Source: JBPEWY01 sp965224095 (lineage in GTDB: Bacteria > Bacteroidota > Bacteroidia > Flavobacteriales > Flavobacteriaceae). From it: 64,000 nt of DNA. The position numbers and the translations under genes were made by a program. This document shows, piece after piece, positions 25,755 through 34,331 of this stretch. The stretch is from the NCBI GenBank assembly GCA_965224095.1, contig OZ245039.1, positions 1,488,001-1,552,000 on the forward strand, written 5' to 3'. The notes beneath the pieces were generated by a model. It ran no database searches, was not told where the DNA came from, and was given only the letters and a program-made list of their open reading frames with translations. Every line of letters begins with the position of its first letter. Position 1 is the first letter of the stretch.

Positions 25755-26075
25755 CTTCTCTATAATTTTATCACTAACTTCTGTTTCAATAAAGAGTTTA
25801 TAGGCTATATCATTTCTAAACTCCTCCAAGTTCTCATAAATATAATCTACAACCTCTTTTACGGATGGCTTCTTTTCTATAATAAGATTATGTAGATCAG
25901 AACTATGTTCGTATTTTAATATGTACAAAAGCAATATTTTGGCTGTTTCCGAAATATTTCTATCTCCGGACTCCCAGTTTTGAACACTTCTTAGGCTGAC
26001 TCCAAGCATTTTACCAAAATCCTTTTGAGATAAATTTAATTTTTTACGAATTTCTTTTATATCTAAGTTATTCAT
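25719..26075 (-). CDS. XRE-family transcriptional regulator
   Basis: The product is 118 aa. The N-terminal helix-turn-helix is plain: IKEIRKKLNLSQKDFGKMLG then VSLRSVQNWESGDRNIS (residues 6-43). The C-terminal 60 residues are helical and acidic. The gene faces away from the tiny lipoprotein gene at 26183, and the space between them holds a palindrome with a third half-site over the promoter. By analogy with other XRE repressors it probably represses both directions. It could control the element's cargo. Confidence 0.85.
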   Translation of the reverse strand: MNNLDIKEIRKKLNLSQKDFGKMLGVSLRSVQNWESGDRNISETAKILLLYILKYEHSSDLHNLIIEKKPSVKEVVDYIYENLEEFRNDIAYKLFIETEVSDKIIEKLKTEILSKKRQ

Positions 26076-26121
26076 AATTAGATAATTATGTTTTTAGAAC
26101 AAGCAAAATATTTATAATTAA

Positions 26122-26162
26122 TACGCAAATATTGCGTAATATGAAATTATTGCGTATATTTG
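26122..26162. promoter_or_regulatory. Operator palindrome overlapping a Bacteroidota promoter
   Basis: A perfect palindrome TACGCAA-ATA-TTGCGTA occupies 26122-26138, and a third half-site TTGCGTA lies at 26150-26156. The plus-strand promoter reads TTG (26132-26134), 20 bp, TATATTTG (26155-26162), an exact TAnnTTTG -7 box. The palindrome therefore covers the -33 element and the extra half-site covers the -7 box. A bound regulator would block transcription of the gene at 26183. The adjacent XRE gene is the obvious candidate. Confidence 0.65.
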
Positions 26163-26182
26163 AATTGTACATAAAACCAAAT

Positions 26183-26263
26183 ATGCCCGAAACAAAGGCA
26201 ATTTATAAAATGTGCTTACTATTTTTAAGTGCTTTAGTTTTAGGATGCAAACCTTTTAACTAA
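26183..26263 (+). CDS. Tiny lipoprotein, 26 aa
   Basis: The frame encodes MPETKAIYKMCLLFLSALVL then GCKPFN. It is a signal peptide with a lipobox (LVLGC) and only four residues after the acylated Cys. The start lies about 20 bp downstream of a consensus -7 box in front of it. Peptides of this kind resemble colicin-release lipoproteins in shape, but there is no proof of such a role. Met10 is an alternative start. The product would be a lipid-modified pentapeptide in the membrane. Confidence 0.45.
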   Translation: MPETKAIYKMCLLFLSALVLGCKPFN

Positions 26264-26309
26264 ATTATTTAGTAGCCCAAATTAATGAATACCTATTTAT
26301 TAAACAATT

Positions 26310-26699
26310 ATGGATGCATATATTAATAAAATCACTTCACCTGCTTTGTCTGTTAAAGTTCCCTTTTTAAATGCAAATTTAAAACAGCAGACTTTGACTC
26401 CTCCTAACCGTCCCAGCTTGTTGTCCGTGCCCGATATGAATTATTCAAGTGAGGTGGATAATATCAAAGCACCTTTGAGTGATGGCAAGTTGGGAAAACT
26501 TACAGCACCTTTTGTAACCTTTATACTTTTAGTTCTGGTATGTAGCCCCACCCCATTATTTATCGAATACTTTGTAGATCCTCCAGCTACCAATAATAAT
26601 TATGTTGAAAATATACGATCGGATAAAAATATAGTCATCAATTGTTTAAAGTTTACTTGGAATAAACACCTCAGAATGAAAAAAAGGAATATGAAGTAA
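26310..26699 (+). CDS. Hypothetical protein with one membrane segment
   Basis: The product is 129 aa. The first 65 residues are polar and proline-rich (KQQTLTPPNRPSLLSVPD), followed by one hydrophobic helix (APFVTFILLVLVCSPTPLFI, about 66-85) and a basic C-terminus ending NKHLRMKKRNMK. It lies 46 bp after the tiny lipoprotein gene and may share its repressed promoter. I do not recognise the family, and codon usage does not prove it is real. Confidence 0.4.
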   Translation: MDAYINKITSPALSVKVPFLNANLKQQTLTPPNRPSLLSVPDMNYSSEVDNIKAPLSDGKLGKLTAPFVTFILLVLVCSPTPLFIEYFVDPPATNNNYVENIRSDKNIVINCLKFTWNKHLRMKKRNMK

Positions 26700-27056
26700 T
26701 AAGGAGAAAACGATCATGCAGTTAGTGTTTTGGTTAATTTTTGATTATGACGTGTTAAAAGGGTAAGGGGTGGGCACATTATTCATTGTTGTATGACTAA
26801 AAGAAGTAAAAAAATAAATACAGGCGTTTATAAATAATCAACAACGGATATCAATTCAACATTTAAAATGACAGTAAAAAGTACTTATACCCGGTAATTT
26901 ATAAATCCTCAGATAAAGTAAGTGTTTGTTAATAACTTAATGTAAGAAAAATCAATAATATTATTTTTAGAATTTATATTTAACATCATTTTTTCATAAA
27001 TCATAAACATATAATTTCTTACTTAATATTTTATTAAAATAAACTAACCATCCTAT
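26700..27056. other. AT-rich region upstream of the RHS operon
   Basis: No gene is apparent in these 357 bp. The region must hold the promoter of the operon starting at 27057, but I find no exact TAnnTTTG box with a spaced TTG. AT-richness rises towards the start of the operon. Confidence 0.35.
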
Positions 27057-27590
27057 ATGAATAAACTTGCATTACCTATTGCAATTCTTGCGCTACTTAC
27101 TTCTATTTTCTCTTTCTTTTACTTTCAATCTTCTTCAGAACTTGTATATGTAGATGTAAATAAATTACTGGAAGGTTATAAACGTACCAAAGTAGAACGA
27201 GACCTTTTTAATAAAAAAGCTGGTACCCTTAAGGCCAATGTAGACAGTTTGGTAAGTGACTGGCAAAAGGAACTACAGACCTATGAAAAAGAGCGTGGTT
27301 CCATGACTAAAAAGGAATTGGAACTCAAACAGGAACTACTGGCCAACAAACAACAACAGGTAAACAACTATCAGCAGGCCATTCAAAAACAAATCCAGGA
27401 GGAAGATCAGAAAGTAACTCAAACCGTGATCAACGACATCAATGATTATGTAAAAGAGTTCGGTAAGAAAAAAGGTTATAATATCATTTTTGGTGCCAGC
27501 GGAGGGGGAAATATTATGTATGCTGATAAAACAACCGATCTAACCGATGAAGTATTAGAAGGTTTAAACAGTAATTATGTGGGGAACTAA
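27057..27590 (+). CDS. OmpH/Skp-family periplasmic chaperone
   Basis: The product is 177 aa. An N-terminal hydrophobic segment (LALPIAILALLTSIFSFFYF) serves as signal or anchor. Then comes the family signature LVYVDVNKLLEGYKRTKVER, a long charged coiled-coil arm (about residues 55-125), and a closing VKEFGKKKGYNIIFGASGGG. Skp proteins are trimeric, jellyfish-shaped chaperones that hold unfolded outer-membrane or exported proteins in the periplasm. This copy opens an operon of two giant exported RHS-type proteins and overlaps the next gene by 14 bp, so a dedicated export chaperone is a reasonable inference. Confidence 0.88.
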   Translation: MNKLALPIAILALLTSIFSFFYFQSSSELVYVDVNKLLEGYKRTKVERDLFNKKAGTLKANVDSLVSDWQKELQTYEKERGSMTKKELELKQELLANKQQQVNNYQQAIQKQIQEEDQKVTQTVINDINDYVKEFGKKKGYNIIFGASGGGNIMYADKTTDLTDEVLEGLNSNYVGN

Positions 27591-28230
27591 AAAAAATAGT
27601 ACCCCATATAAAACAGCAGGCAGTTTAGTTTTACTACTGTCCCTTGTTTGTCTTATATCCTGTAAACAAAATACCTTTGACTCAGAAAAAGAACTCTGGA
27701 CCTATCTAAAAGAAGAAAAGAACGGTTTTCAACAACATAAAACTGTGAATGGTATTGATTTCACCCTTACCTATCGCCCCACAGATCTTCTGGTAAAACA
27801 AGAACTGGGTGAGGCTGTAACAGGTGAGGCCATAGATAGTTTACGAACGAAATACCGTCAATTTTTATACTTCAACCTGTCCATGTCCCAAAACAATAAA
27901 GAATTACTAAGTACCGTGGCGGGAAGCAGAGCCCAATTTGGGGCCATGGTAAATCAGTTCGCCTTCGGTATGGGAGATAAAGTACATCTGTTTACCCGGG
28001 AAAAAGACACCATTCCCCTACTCGATTATGTTTACCCAAGAATGTATGGCATGAGTAACAGCACCTCCATGTTGTTTGTATACCCGAGAGACGAAAAAAT
28101 AACCGGATCAGAATACATAAATATCACCGTAGAAGACATTGGTCTGGGAACCGGAGATATCACATTTAAAATACCGGTAAAAACTATTAAAAGAGAACCA
28201 AAACTCAATTTTAACGCATTATCATTATGA
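27577..28230 (+). CDS. Lipoprotein of the RHS operon
   Basis: The product is 217 aa. The signal peptide ends in a lipobox (LVCLISC, Cys about 29) after LVLLLSLV. The mature part has an alpha/beta appearance, with FTLTYRPTDLLVKQELG, YRQFLYFNLSMSQNNKELLS and VYPRMYGMSNSTSMLFVYPR. I cannot name a family. It overlaps the chaperone gene by 14 bp and the 2031-aa gene by ATGA, so all are made together. It may anchor or assemble the RHS complex at the envelope. Confidence 0.65.
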   Translation: MWGTKKNSTPYKTAGSLVLLLSLVCLISCKQNTFDSEKELWTYLKEEKNGFQQHKTVNGIDFTLTYRPTDLLVKQELGEAVTGEAIDSLRTKYRQFLYFNLSMSQNNKELLSTVAGSRAQFGAMVNQFAFGMGDKVHLFTREKDTIPLLDYVYPRMYGMSNSTSMLFVYPRDEKITGSEYINITVEDIGLGTGDITFKIPVKTIKREPKLNFNALSL

Positions 28231-31200
28231 GAAAAACCAAATTCTCACACAGAGTCATAGCCCTGTTTTTAACAATTAGTTTTTTACAGAGTTTTATACC
28301 CTATAATATGCTTTTGGCCTCCAATAATGGGCCCAATGCCCCGGAGGCTTCCGGGTTTGAACCGGTAAGTGCTACCGATATGGTCAATTTATCTTCGGGT
28401 GATATGGCTTATGTGTTACCATTATTGGAAATTGATGGTTTCCCTGTGACTTTAAGTTATCATGCCGGAATACCCATGGATATGGAAGCATCCTGGGCGG
28501 GGTTGGGTTGGAATATTAACACCGGAGCTATTGCCCGGGGAGTTTCGGTAACCCCTGACGATTGGAAGAACGGAAAACGGCTAAATCTTATGTATTTAAC
28601 CGGAAAGCAGGATTCCTATTCCGTAAATGTAGGTGTTGGGATTGCCAGGGCAGCCGAAGTAGGTGTTGGCTTATCCTGGGGGCCAAACAAATCACTTTCC
28701 GGATCTGTTTCCGCCTCTATTGGCCCGGTTAGTGCAAGCATTGATACCAATGGTAATTATAACATTGGTGTGGGAGCAGGGGCCCTAACCAAAGGGGCAT
28801 TCGATGGAGTTTTTGATAAAGTAGGATCTGGCAAGGCAAAAGAAGGCAGCCCGTTTGGAGGAGGCTTAAGCATTAGCGGAAATGTTAACAAAGGAGGGAT
28901 TTCAGCAAATATCGGGGTAAGCCGTAACAGTGGTAATGTATCAGGTAGTATGGGAATCTCTATCTCTGGTAATGGCGTGGGAGCATCTTATTCCATTGGA
29001 AGTAATAATGGAATGCAAGGAACAGACACAAGCGGTGGAGGTGGTGGTATGAGCGTTGGAAGTTTTTCCGCCGGTGATTTTAGTTATAATTCCAAAGGCT
29101 TTTATGTACCCATCCAAATAGGGATCTTTAGTTTTGGTTTTGGATTTAATCGAACCATAATTGAGTTAAAAAAAGCAGCTTCCAAATATGGTTATGGCGT
29201 CTTATACCATGCGGATCCAGCACTTTATAATGACACAAACCTAAGTCTGGGAGAGGCAGCACCCGATACAGGAACATTTACCGACTATAAAAAACGAAAT
29301 GAGTTTGGAGATGTATATGAACAAGTATTACCACAACCTGAGGAAGAGTTTATAGGAGACTATAGCAGCCAGATTGAAAGACTAAACTTTACTTTTGCAG
29401 GTTATGACTCTTATAGCATCAATGCCACAGGAATAGGCGGAACACTTAGACCGCTGGTAGCACAAAACACTGTATTAATTGCAGAAGGTTATGATGGAGA
29501 GTCTACCCGAATGACGCAATTTCAAATCGGGGAACATTTGGGTATACCTATTTACAAAACATTGGACAAAACAAAAATATTTTATCATCACGGAGGGCAA
29601 AGCTTAAAGCAAGATAAAAGCCTTTCTGGTGGAAATCTTCATTTTGTCTTTGACGGGCAAACAACGGAAAATGCCTTTAATCAATTTCACTCTATTAAAA
29701 ATACTATTGGGAGTGATTTGGATTTAGGTGACTTTATCAATAGGGGAACCTATAGCGTAAACAACAGACCTAAAGCGGGGTCTTATGTGGAGACCTTTAC
29801 CAATGCACAAATTGATGCAGGAGGCACAGGACTACTCACTCCTGCAAGCTTATATGTAGAAGGAGGTAATGACTTAAGCCGTAATAGTCAGGGGTATATG
29901 CCCGATGGGATTGGAGGATATAAAATCACCACCCCAGATGGTAAAGTGTACCATTTTTCGCAACCTGTATACCACTACGAACAAATTCAGCATAACTTTA
30001 TGAATTTTGAAGGTACAGAATCTACTCCCGGAGACGAATACAATTCCAGCTCTAAAAGAGAAGCAACTCCCTATGCCACCCATTGGCTATTGACCGCAAT
30101 CACAGGACCAGACTTTATTGATATAAACAACAACAATTTTGCTGATAAAGATGATTATGGATACTGGGTACGCCTGGATCACGGACGCTGGTCCAATGCC
30201 TATACCTGGCGAAGTCCTTATGATAATGGGAATTATACCCTAAGTGGATCTAATGCTCCGCGAAGACATTATGCCACCTTTATAGACCAGGAAGTGGAAA
30301 AGTCCGATCCCGGCTATTTTTTGCAGGGACGTAAAGACCTTTATTATTTAGATAAAATCGTATCCAAATCACAAACCGCCTATTTTGTGAAGGATATACG
30401 ATATGATGCCGTGGGAACCAGTGCTCCTTATGCATTTGGAGTAAACAACTTCCCTGATAAACTTGAAGGAAATAATGCAAACACAACGGAAAATGCTCTT
30501 TATGATAAAGAATATCAGTTAAAACTCGATAAAATTGTTATAGTAAATAACAAACCTGGTACCGAAGTCTCTCCAGTTAGAGCCTCAGAAACTCTCAGAG
30601 GTTTAGTTGGCTCTACCAAAACCTCTCGATATACCCCAGGAGGCTTTTTTGATAAAAACCTGGATGTAAACCAAGCAACACCTATTAACCGAATACACCA
30701 ACTACATCAAAGTAATCAGGTGATCGACGTGGAAGATTTTCAAAATTTTGACTACCGAAATGCACTTAAGGTAATTAAATTCAACCACGATTATAGATTG
30801 GCAAAACATACACCAAGTTCAGGGTATAATAAAAGTACAGGTACCGGGGATTACTCCGAAAACCCTCAGGCGGGTCGTTTAACGCTAAACTCTGTAAAAA
30901 CCTTTGGGCGCGGATTATTTGACGGGGCCACCGAAAATGATCTCTACGATTATATGCCGCCTTATCAATTTATCTATCTCAAACCCGATCTTCCCCATGA
31001 AGAAAACACTCTCGAAAAATTAGGCCCGGCTTATAATTTAACTGTTTTTGGAAATTTAAAAGAAGATGCACCACAATATAAATTGAATAGAGCCAACAAA
31101 GACAACTGGGGCTTTCGTAATGCAAAAATCGATACTGATAATGACGGGGTACTTGAAAACTCCATCGATGCCTGGAGTTTGGCATCAATTACTACTCCAC

Positions 31201-34200
31201 AAGGTGCAAAAATTGAAGTAGAATATGAGGAAGATGATTTTTATACCGAAGCATTTGGACGAAGGTACTGGGAGAATAATTTGAAGTTTCTTTTCCAAAC
31301 CATCGATACGGAATACTACAGACTTACTGTAGAGATACAGGATGGGTTTGCCATTAGTAACCCTTTTAGTTTTGCAGATTATTTTGATCCTACTAAAAAA
31401 GTTTTTATGGATCTGTGGGCCTGTAAAAATGATAATGAAGTAGCCAGGACGGGTACGGAGTTAGCCAAACTGAATATTACTGTCGATGATCAGGTAACCA
31501 TAGAAACTGTAAGTCAGAACCAGTTAACTCTAAAAGTTAAAAGGGTGGCGGGGATACATGTAACCACCGATGGTGAAGATTTATTCAATCAATGGATGGC
31601 ACGAGGCGATACCTATGGATTAAATTATGAGTCCGTTTCCAGAGGGGAGTGCCCCTCTGACCCTGCCGCCGGGAAAACAGCAAACTTCGGAATGTTATAT
31701 AAACTTCTTTCAAACAAAGTTGCACCGGGCACCAGTGGTGGTGGACTTCGGGTTAAAAAAATTACCGTAAATAATCTGGAAGGGCATCAATATATTACTT
31801 CTTACGATTATACCGATCCCAACACGGGAGAATCTTCCGGGATCACCTCTTTTAATCCGGTACACGGAGAGGTCTTTGTACCCTATCAAAACGAACTTCC
31901 CGGCCCAGGGGTTATGTATGAATGGGTAACCATGACTGCTTCTGGAATTAATGATTCCGGAAATGAAGAGGAGCTAAGTAAAATCAGATATCATTATTAT
32001 ACTTTAAAACTCGTAGAGGATATTTTTAATCCAGATATCAATATGGTTGATAAAGACGGCCTCTCTATTTTTAAAACACAGGTAACCCCGCACACCATGT
32101 CCTTAGACAAGCTCACGGCTAAAAATATGAGTATTGAAAAAGATCTATCTAAAATTGGTCAGTTAATTTCTACCGAAGAATTTAATTCCAAAGGCCAATT
32201 AATGAATAAATCGGTTAATACTTATATAAGTAGAGATGGAGAGTTATCCGAAACTTTTTCATCTATGAAGTCCGTTTTTGATTTTGATGAAGATGATAAC
32301 GGAAACCAACAAGATATTCTGCTTTTCCAACGGTATCTAGCCCAATCCACAAAATCAGAAAAGGTAAGTGTGGTATCTCGTATCGATAATTACGCTAACG
32401 GTATACATTCATCTGTAACGTATGATGACCCCGATGAGTATTTAGGCACCTACCGCAGCTCCATACGCACTACCTCCGTAGATGGAAGAAAGATCAAAGA
32501 AGAAAAAATCCCTGCATACGAGGTTTATCCTGATATGGGACCGAAAACTTCCGTCTCTTCCAACAAAAACATGCTTACTCAAGAGGCTATGAATATCACC
32601 TCGGTCTCTGATGAAAGTGATGCATCCGGTAATCCGATAAACTGGAAAACCATTAGTGCCAATGTTACCGCCTGGAAAGATAGTTGGGATCATATTGACA
32701 ATAATGGCACTTATACTACCCAAAATGGCATATGGCGTAAACACCAAAACTTTGTCTGGAAAGATGCCGTTGACAATGAAGGCACCTACGGATCTGAGAT
32801 CACTTCCTCTGATTTTAACTGGGGCATCGGGGCAACGCAGTCCAATACCCAGTGGCAAAAGGTATCGGAGATTACTAGATATACCCTCTGGTCCTCCCCG
32901 GTAGAGACCATGGATATTAACGGTAATTTTGCCGCCTCTAAAATGGCCGATCAATTTACTAAAGTAACTGCTGGAGGAAATGCCCGCTATAGCGAACTCT
33001 ATTATTCCGGGGCCGAACATCTATCACCGCTCGGACAAAACTATTATGACGGAGAGGTAAAAGGAGCCAATTATCAAAGTACCGAACAAGCTCATACGGG
33101 GATGTTTTCCTCAAAGGTGAGTTCCAGTTCTCATAGGGCCTTTGAAGTTACCGGAACCGTGGGATCAGGACATAGTGATCTCTCCAAGACCTTTAGGCCG
33201 GGTGTTTATAAAGTATCGGTCTGGGCCTATTCGGCCAATGGCGAAGATGCAGGTACCAAACTAAGATTTAACAGCAGAACCTATGAAGCCACCGAAACCG
33301 CGGTGGCAGGTGACTGGACACTGTATAATTTCTATGTGGAACTCGATCAGGGAACCACAGCTTCCTTATATGTCTATAATACCACCTCAGGGAATGCCTA
33401 TTACGATGACTTTAGAATGCATCCGGTATATGCCAGTATGAATAGTTATGTATATGACCTAGATACCGAAGAGCTTACCCATATCCTGGATGCCAATAAC
33501 CTAGCTACACGTTTCCGATATGATGATGCGGGTCGACTATGTAAAACTTATAAGGAAGTGATTGATACTCCAACACTTACAGGTGGATTTAAAATCACCA
33601 ATTCCTATAAGTATAATTATGAAAACATCTATGACACCGAGTGTATGTGCTGCGACCCTGGAGAGGAAGTGAATTTTAACCCCGAGGCAAACGATGATGC
33701 CATAACAATGCCCTATTATGGTACTCTGGAGATTGAGGTATTATCCAATGATAATTTTGGAGGTGATGGTCCCGCTACACCCGCCCTGTCCGTAACTAAT
33801 ATTCTAGGGCCCGGAACAGCCGTGGTAGATGATCGTGGTACCCCAACAATCCCCTCGGATGATTTTATCCGCTATACCCTAAATACCAGTACCACCGCCA
33901 ATCTGGTAGCCATCACCTATCAACTCTGTGATGGTAACGGGGATTGTGATACAGCGGTTGCCAATATTGATATTTCCAATATCACTTATAATTATCAGCC
34001 TGTTACGGCAACATCGCTTTATATCTATAATACCATTAATAAACCCTATTATATTTTTAATGGAAACCTACAGGGATTATCAGGAGGTTCAGGAGATTTT
34101 TCATTTAACTGGGCCTATGATATCGCTACCCAGGGTTTTACCTCGGTAGCCAATACTACCTCCAATGGTTTTTCTTATCAGTACGACCCGGCAACCTCAG

Positions 34201-34322
34201 ATCTCTGTGTTCCAAGTGCGCAAAGTATTAGGTGGCGATGTACCGTTACCGATAATATAACCGGAGAAGTAACCCATTTCGATGAAGCGCAGTATAACCT
34301 GGTGTCCTGCGAACAACTTTAA
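28227..34322 (+). CDS. Giant exported SpvB-like/RHS-associated protein (component A)
   Basis: The product is 2031 aa with an N-terminal signal peptide (ALFLTISFLQSFIPYNMLLA). Residues about 44-105 carry an SpvB-type entry: MVNLSSGDMAYVLPLLEIDG, then LSYHAGIPMDMEASWAGLGW and NINTGAIARG. This matches the S-x-S-x-P-I...L-S-L-x-Y...G-x-G-W pattern at the start of Tc-toxin B subunits. Residues about 130-310 are Gly/Ser-rich alternating strands. The middle has beta-rich repeats. About 1625-1732 is a CBM-like jelly roll (YKVSVWAYSANGED; YYDDFRMHP). A cadherin/VCBS-like domain (ANDDAITMPYYG; IEVLSNDNFGGDGP) lies near 1815-1922. No T9SS tail is visible. It ends 9 bp before the RHS gene and is probably half of a two-part cage. 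Confidence 0.75.
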   Translation: MRKTKFSHRVIALFLTISFLQSFIPYNMLLASNNGPNAPEASGFEPVSATDMVNLSSGDMAYVLPLLEIDGFPVTLSYHAGIPMDMEASWAGLGWNINTGAIARGVSVTPDDWKNGKRLNLMYLTGKQDSYSVNVGVGIARAAEVGVGLSWGPNKSLSGSVSASIGPVSASIDTNGNYNIGVGAGALTKGAFDGVFDKVGSGKAKEGSPFGGGLSISGNVNKGGISANIGVSRNSGNVSGSMGISISGNGVGASYSIGSNNGMQGTDTSGGGGGMSVGSFSAGDFSYNSKGFYVPIQIGIFSFGFGFNRTIIELKKAASKYGYGVLYHADPALYNDTNLSLGEAAPDTGTFTDYKKRNEFGDVYEQVLPQPEEEFIGDYSSQIERLNFTFAGYDSYSINATGIGGTLRPLVAQNTVLIAEGYDGESTRMTQFQIGEHLGIPIYKTLDKTKIFYHHGGQSLKQDKSLSGGNLHFVFDGQTTENAFNQFHSIKNTIGSDLDLGDFINRGTYSVNNRPKAGSYVETFTNAQIDAGGTGLLTPASLYVEGGNDLSRNSQGYMPDGIGGYKITTPDGKVYHFSQPVYHYEQIQHNFMNFEGTESTPGDEYNSSSKREATPYATHWLLTAITGPDFIDINNNNFADKDDYGYWVRLDHGRWSNAYTWRSPYDNGNYTLSGSNAPRRHYATFIDQEVEKSDPGYFLQGRKDLYYLDKIVSKSQTAYFVKDIRYDAVGTSAPYAFGVNNFPDKLEGNNANTTENALYDKEYQLKLDKIVIVNNKPGTEVSPVRASETLRGLVGSTKTSRYTPGGFFDKNLDVNQATPINRIHQLHQSNQVIDVEDFQNFDYRNALKVIKFNHDYRLAKHTPSSGYNKSTGTGDYSENPQAGRLTLNSVKTFGRGLFDGATENDLYDYMPPYQFIYLKPDLPHEENTLEKLGPAYNLTVFGNLKEDAPQYKLNRANKDNWGFRNAKIDTDNDGVLENSIDAWSLASITTPQGAKIEVEYEEDDFYTEAFGRRYWENNLKFLFQTIDTEYYRLTVEIQDGFAISNPFSFADYFDPTKKVFMDLWACKNDNEVARTGTELAKLNITVDDQVTIETVSQNQLTLKVKRVAGIHVTTDGEDLFNQWMARGDTYGLNYESVSRGECPSDPAAGKTANFGMLYKLLSNKVAPGTSGGGLRVKKITVNNLEGHQYITSYDYTDPNTGESSGITSFNPVHGEVFVPYQNELPGPGVMYEWVTMTASGINDSGNEEELSKIRYHYYTLKLVEDIFNPDINMVDKDGLSIFKTQVTPHTMSLDKLTAKNMSIEKDLSKIGQLISTEEFNSKGQLMNKSVNTYISRDGELSETFSSMKSVFDFDEDDNGNQQDILLFQRYLAQSTKSEKVSVVSRIDNYANGIHSSVTYDDPDEYLGTYRSSIRTTSVDGRKIKEEKIPAYEVYPDMGPKTSVSSNKNMLTQEAMNITSVSDESDASGNPINWKTISANVTAWKDSWDHIDNNGTYTTQNGIWRKHQNFVWKDAVDNEGTYGSEITSSDFNWGIGATQSNTQWQKVSEITRYTLWSSPVETMDINGNFAASKMADQFTKVTAGGNARYSELYYSGAEHLSPLGQNYYDGEVKGANYQSTEQAHTGMFSSKVSSSSHRAFEVTGTVGSGHSDLSKTFRPGVYKVSVWAYSANGEDAGTKLRFNSRTYEATETAVAGDWTLYNFYVELDQGTTASLYVYNTTSGNAYYDDFRMHPVYASMNSYVYDLDTEELTHILDANNLATRFRYDDAGRLCKTYKEVIDTPTLTGGFKITNSYKYNYENIYDTECMCCDPGEEVNFNPEANDDAITMPYYGTLEIEVLSNDNFGGDGPATPALSVTNILGPGTAVVDDRGTPTIPSDDFIRYTLNTSTTANLVAITYQLCDGNGDCDTAVANIDISNITYNYQPVTATSLYIYNTINKPYYIFNGNLQGLSGGSGDFSFNWAYDIATQGFTSVANTTSNGFSYQYDPATSDLCVPSAQSIRWRCTVTDNITGEVTHFDEAQYNLVSCEQL

Positions 34323-34331
34323 TAAAAAACT

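Noticed and set aside
32442..33020. 192-codon minus-strand frame inside the SpvB-like gene; also 37986-38894 (302 codons) inside the RHS gene
   Set aside because: Both are antisense shadows of long coding genes with repetitive, third-base-biased codons. They lack start signals and recognisable domains.
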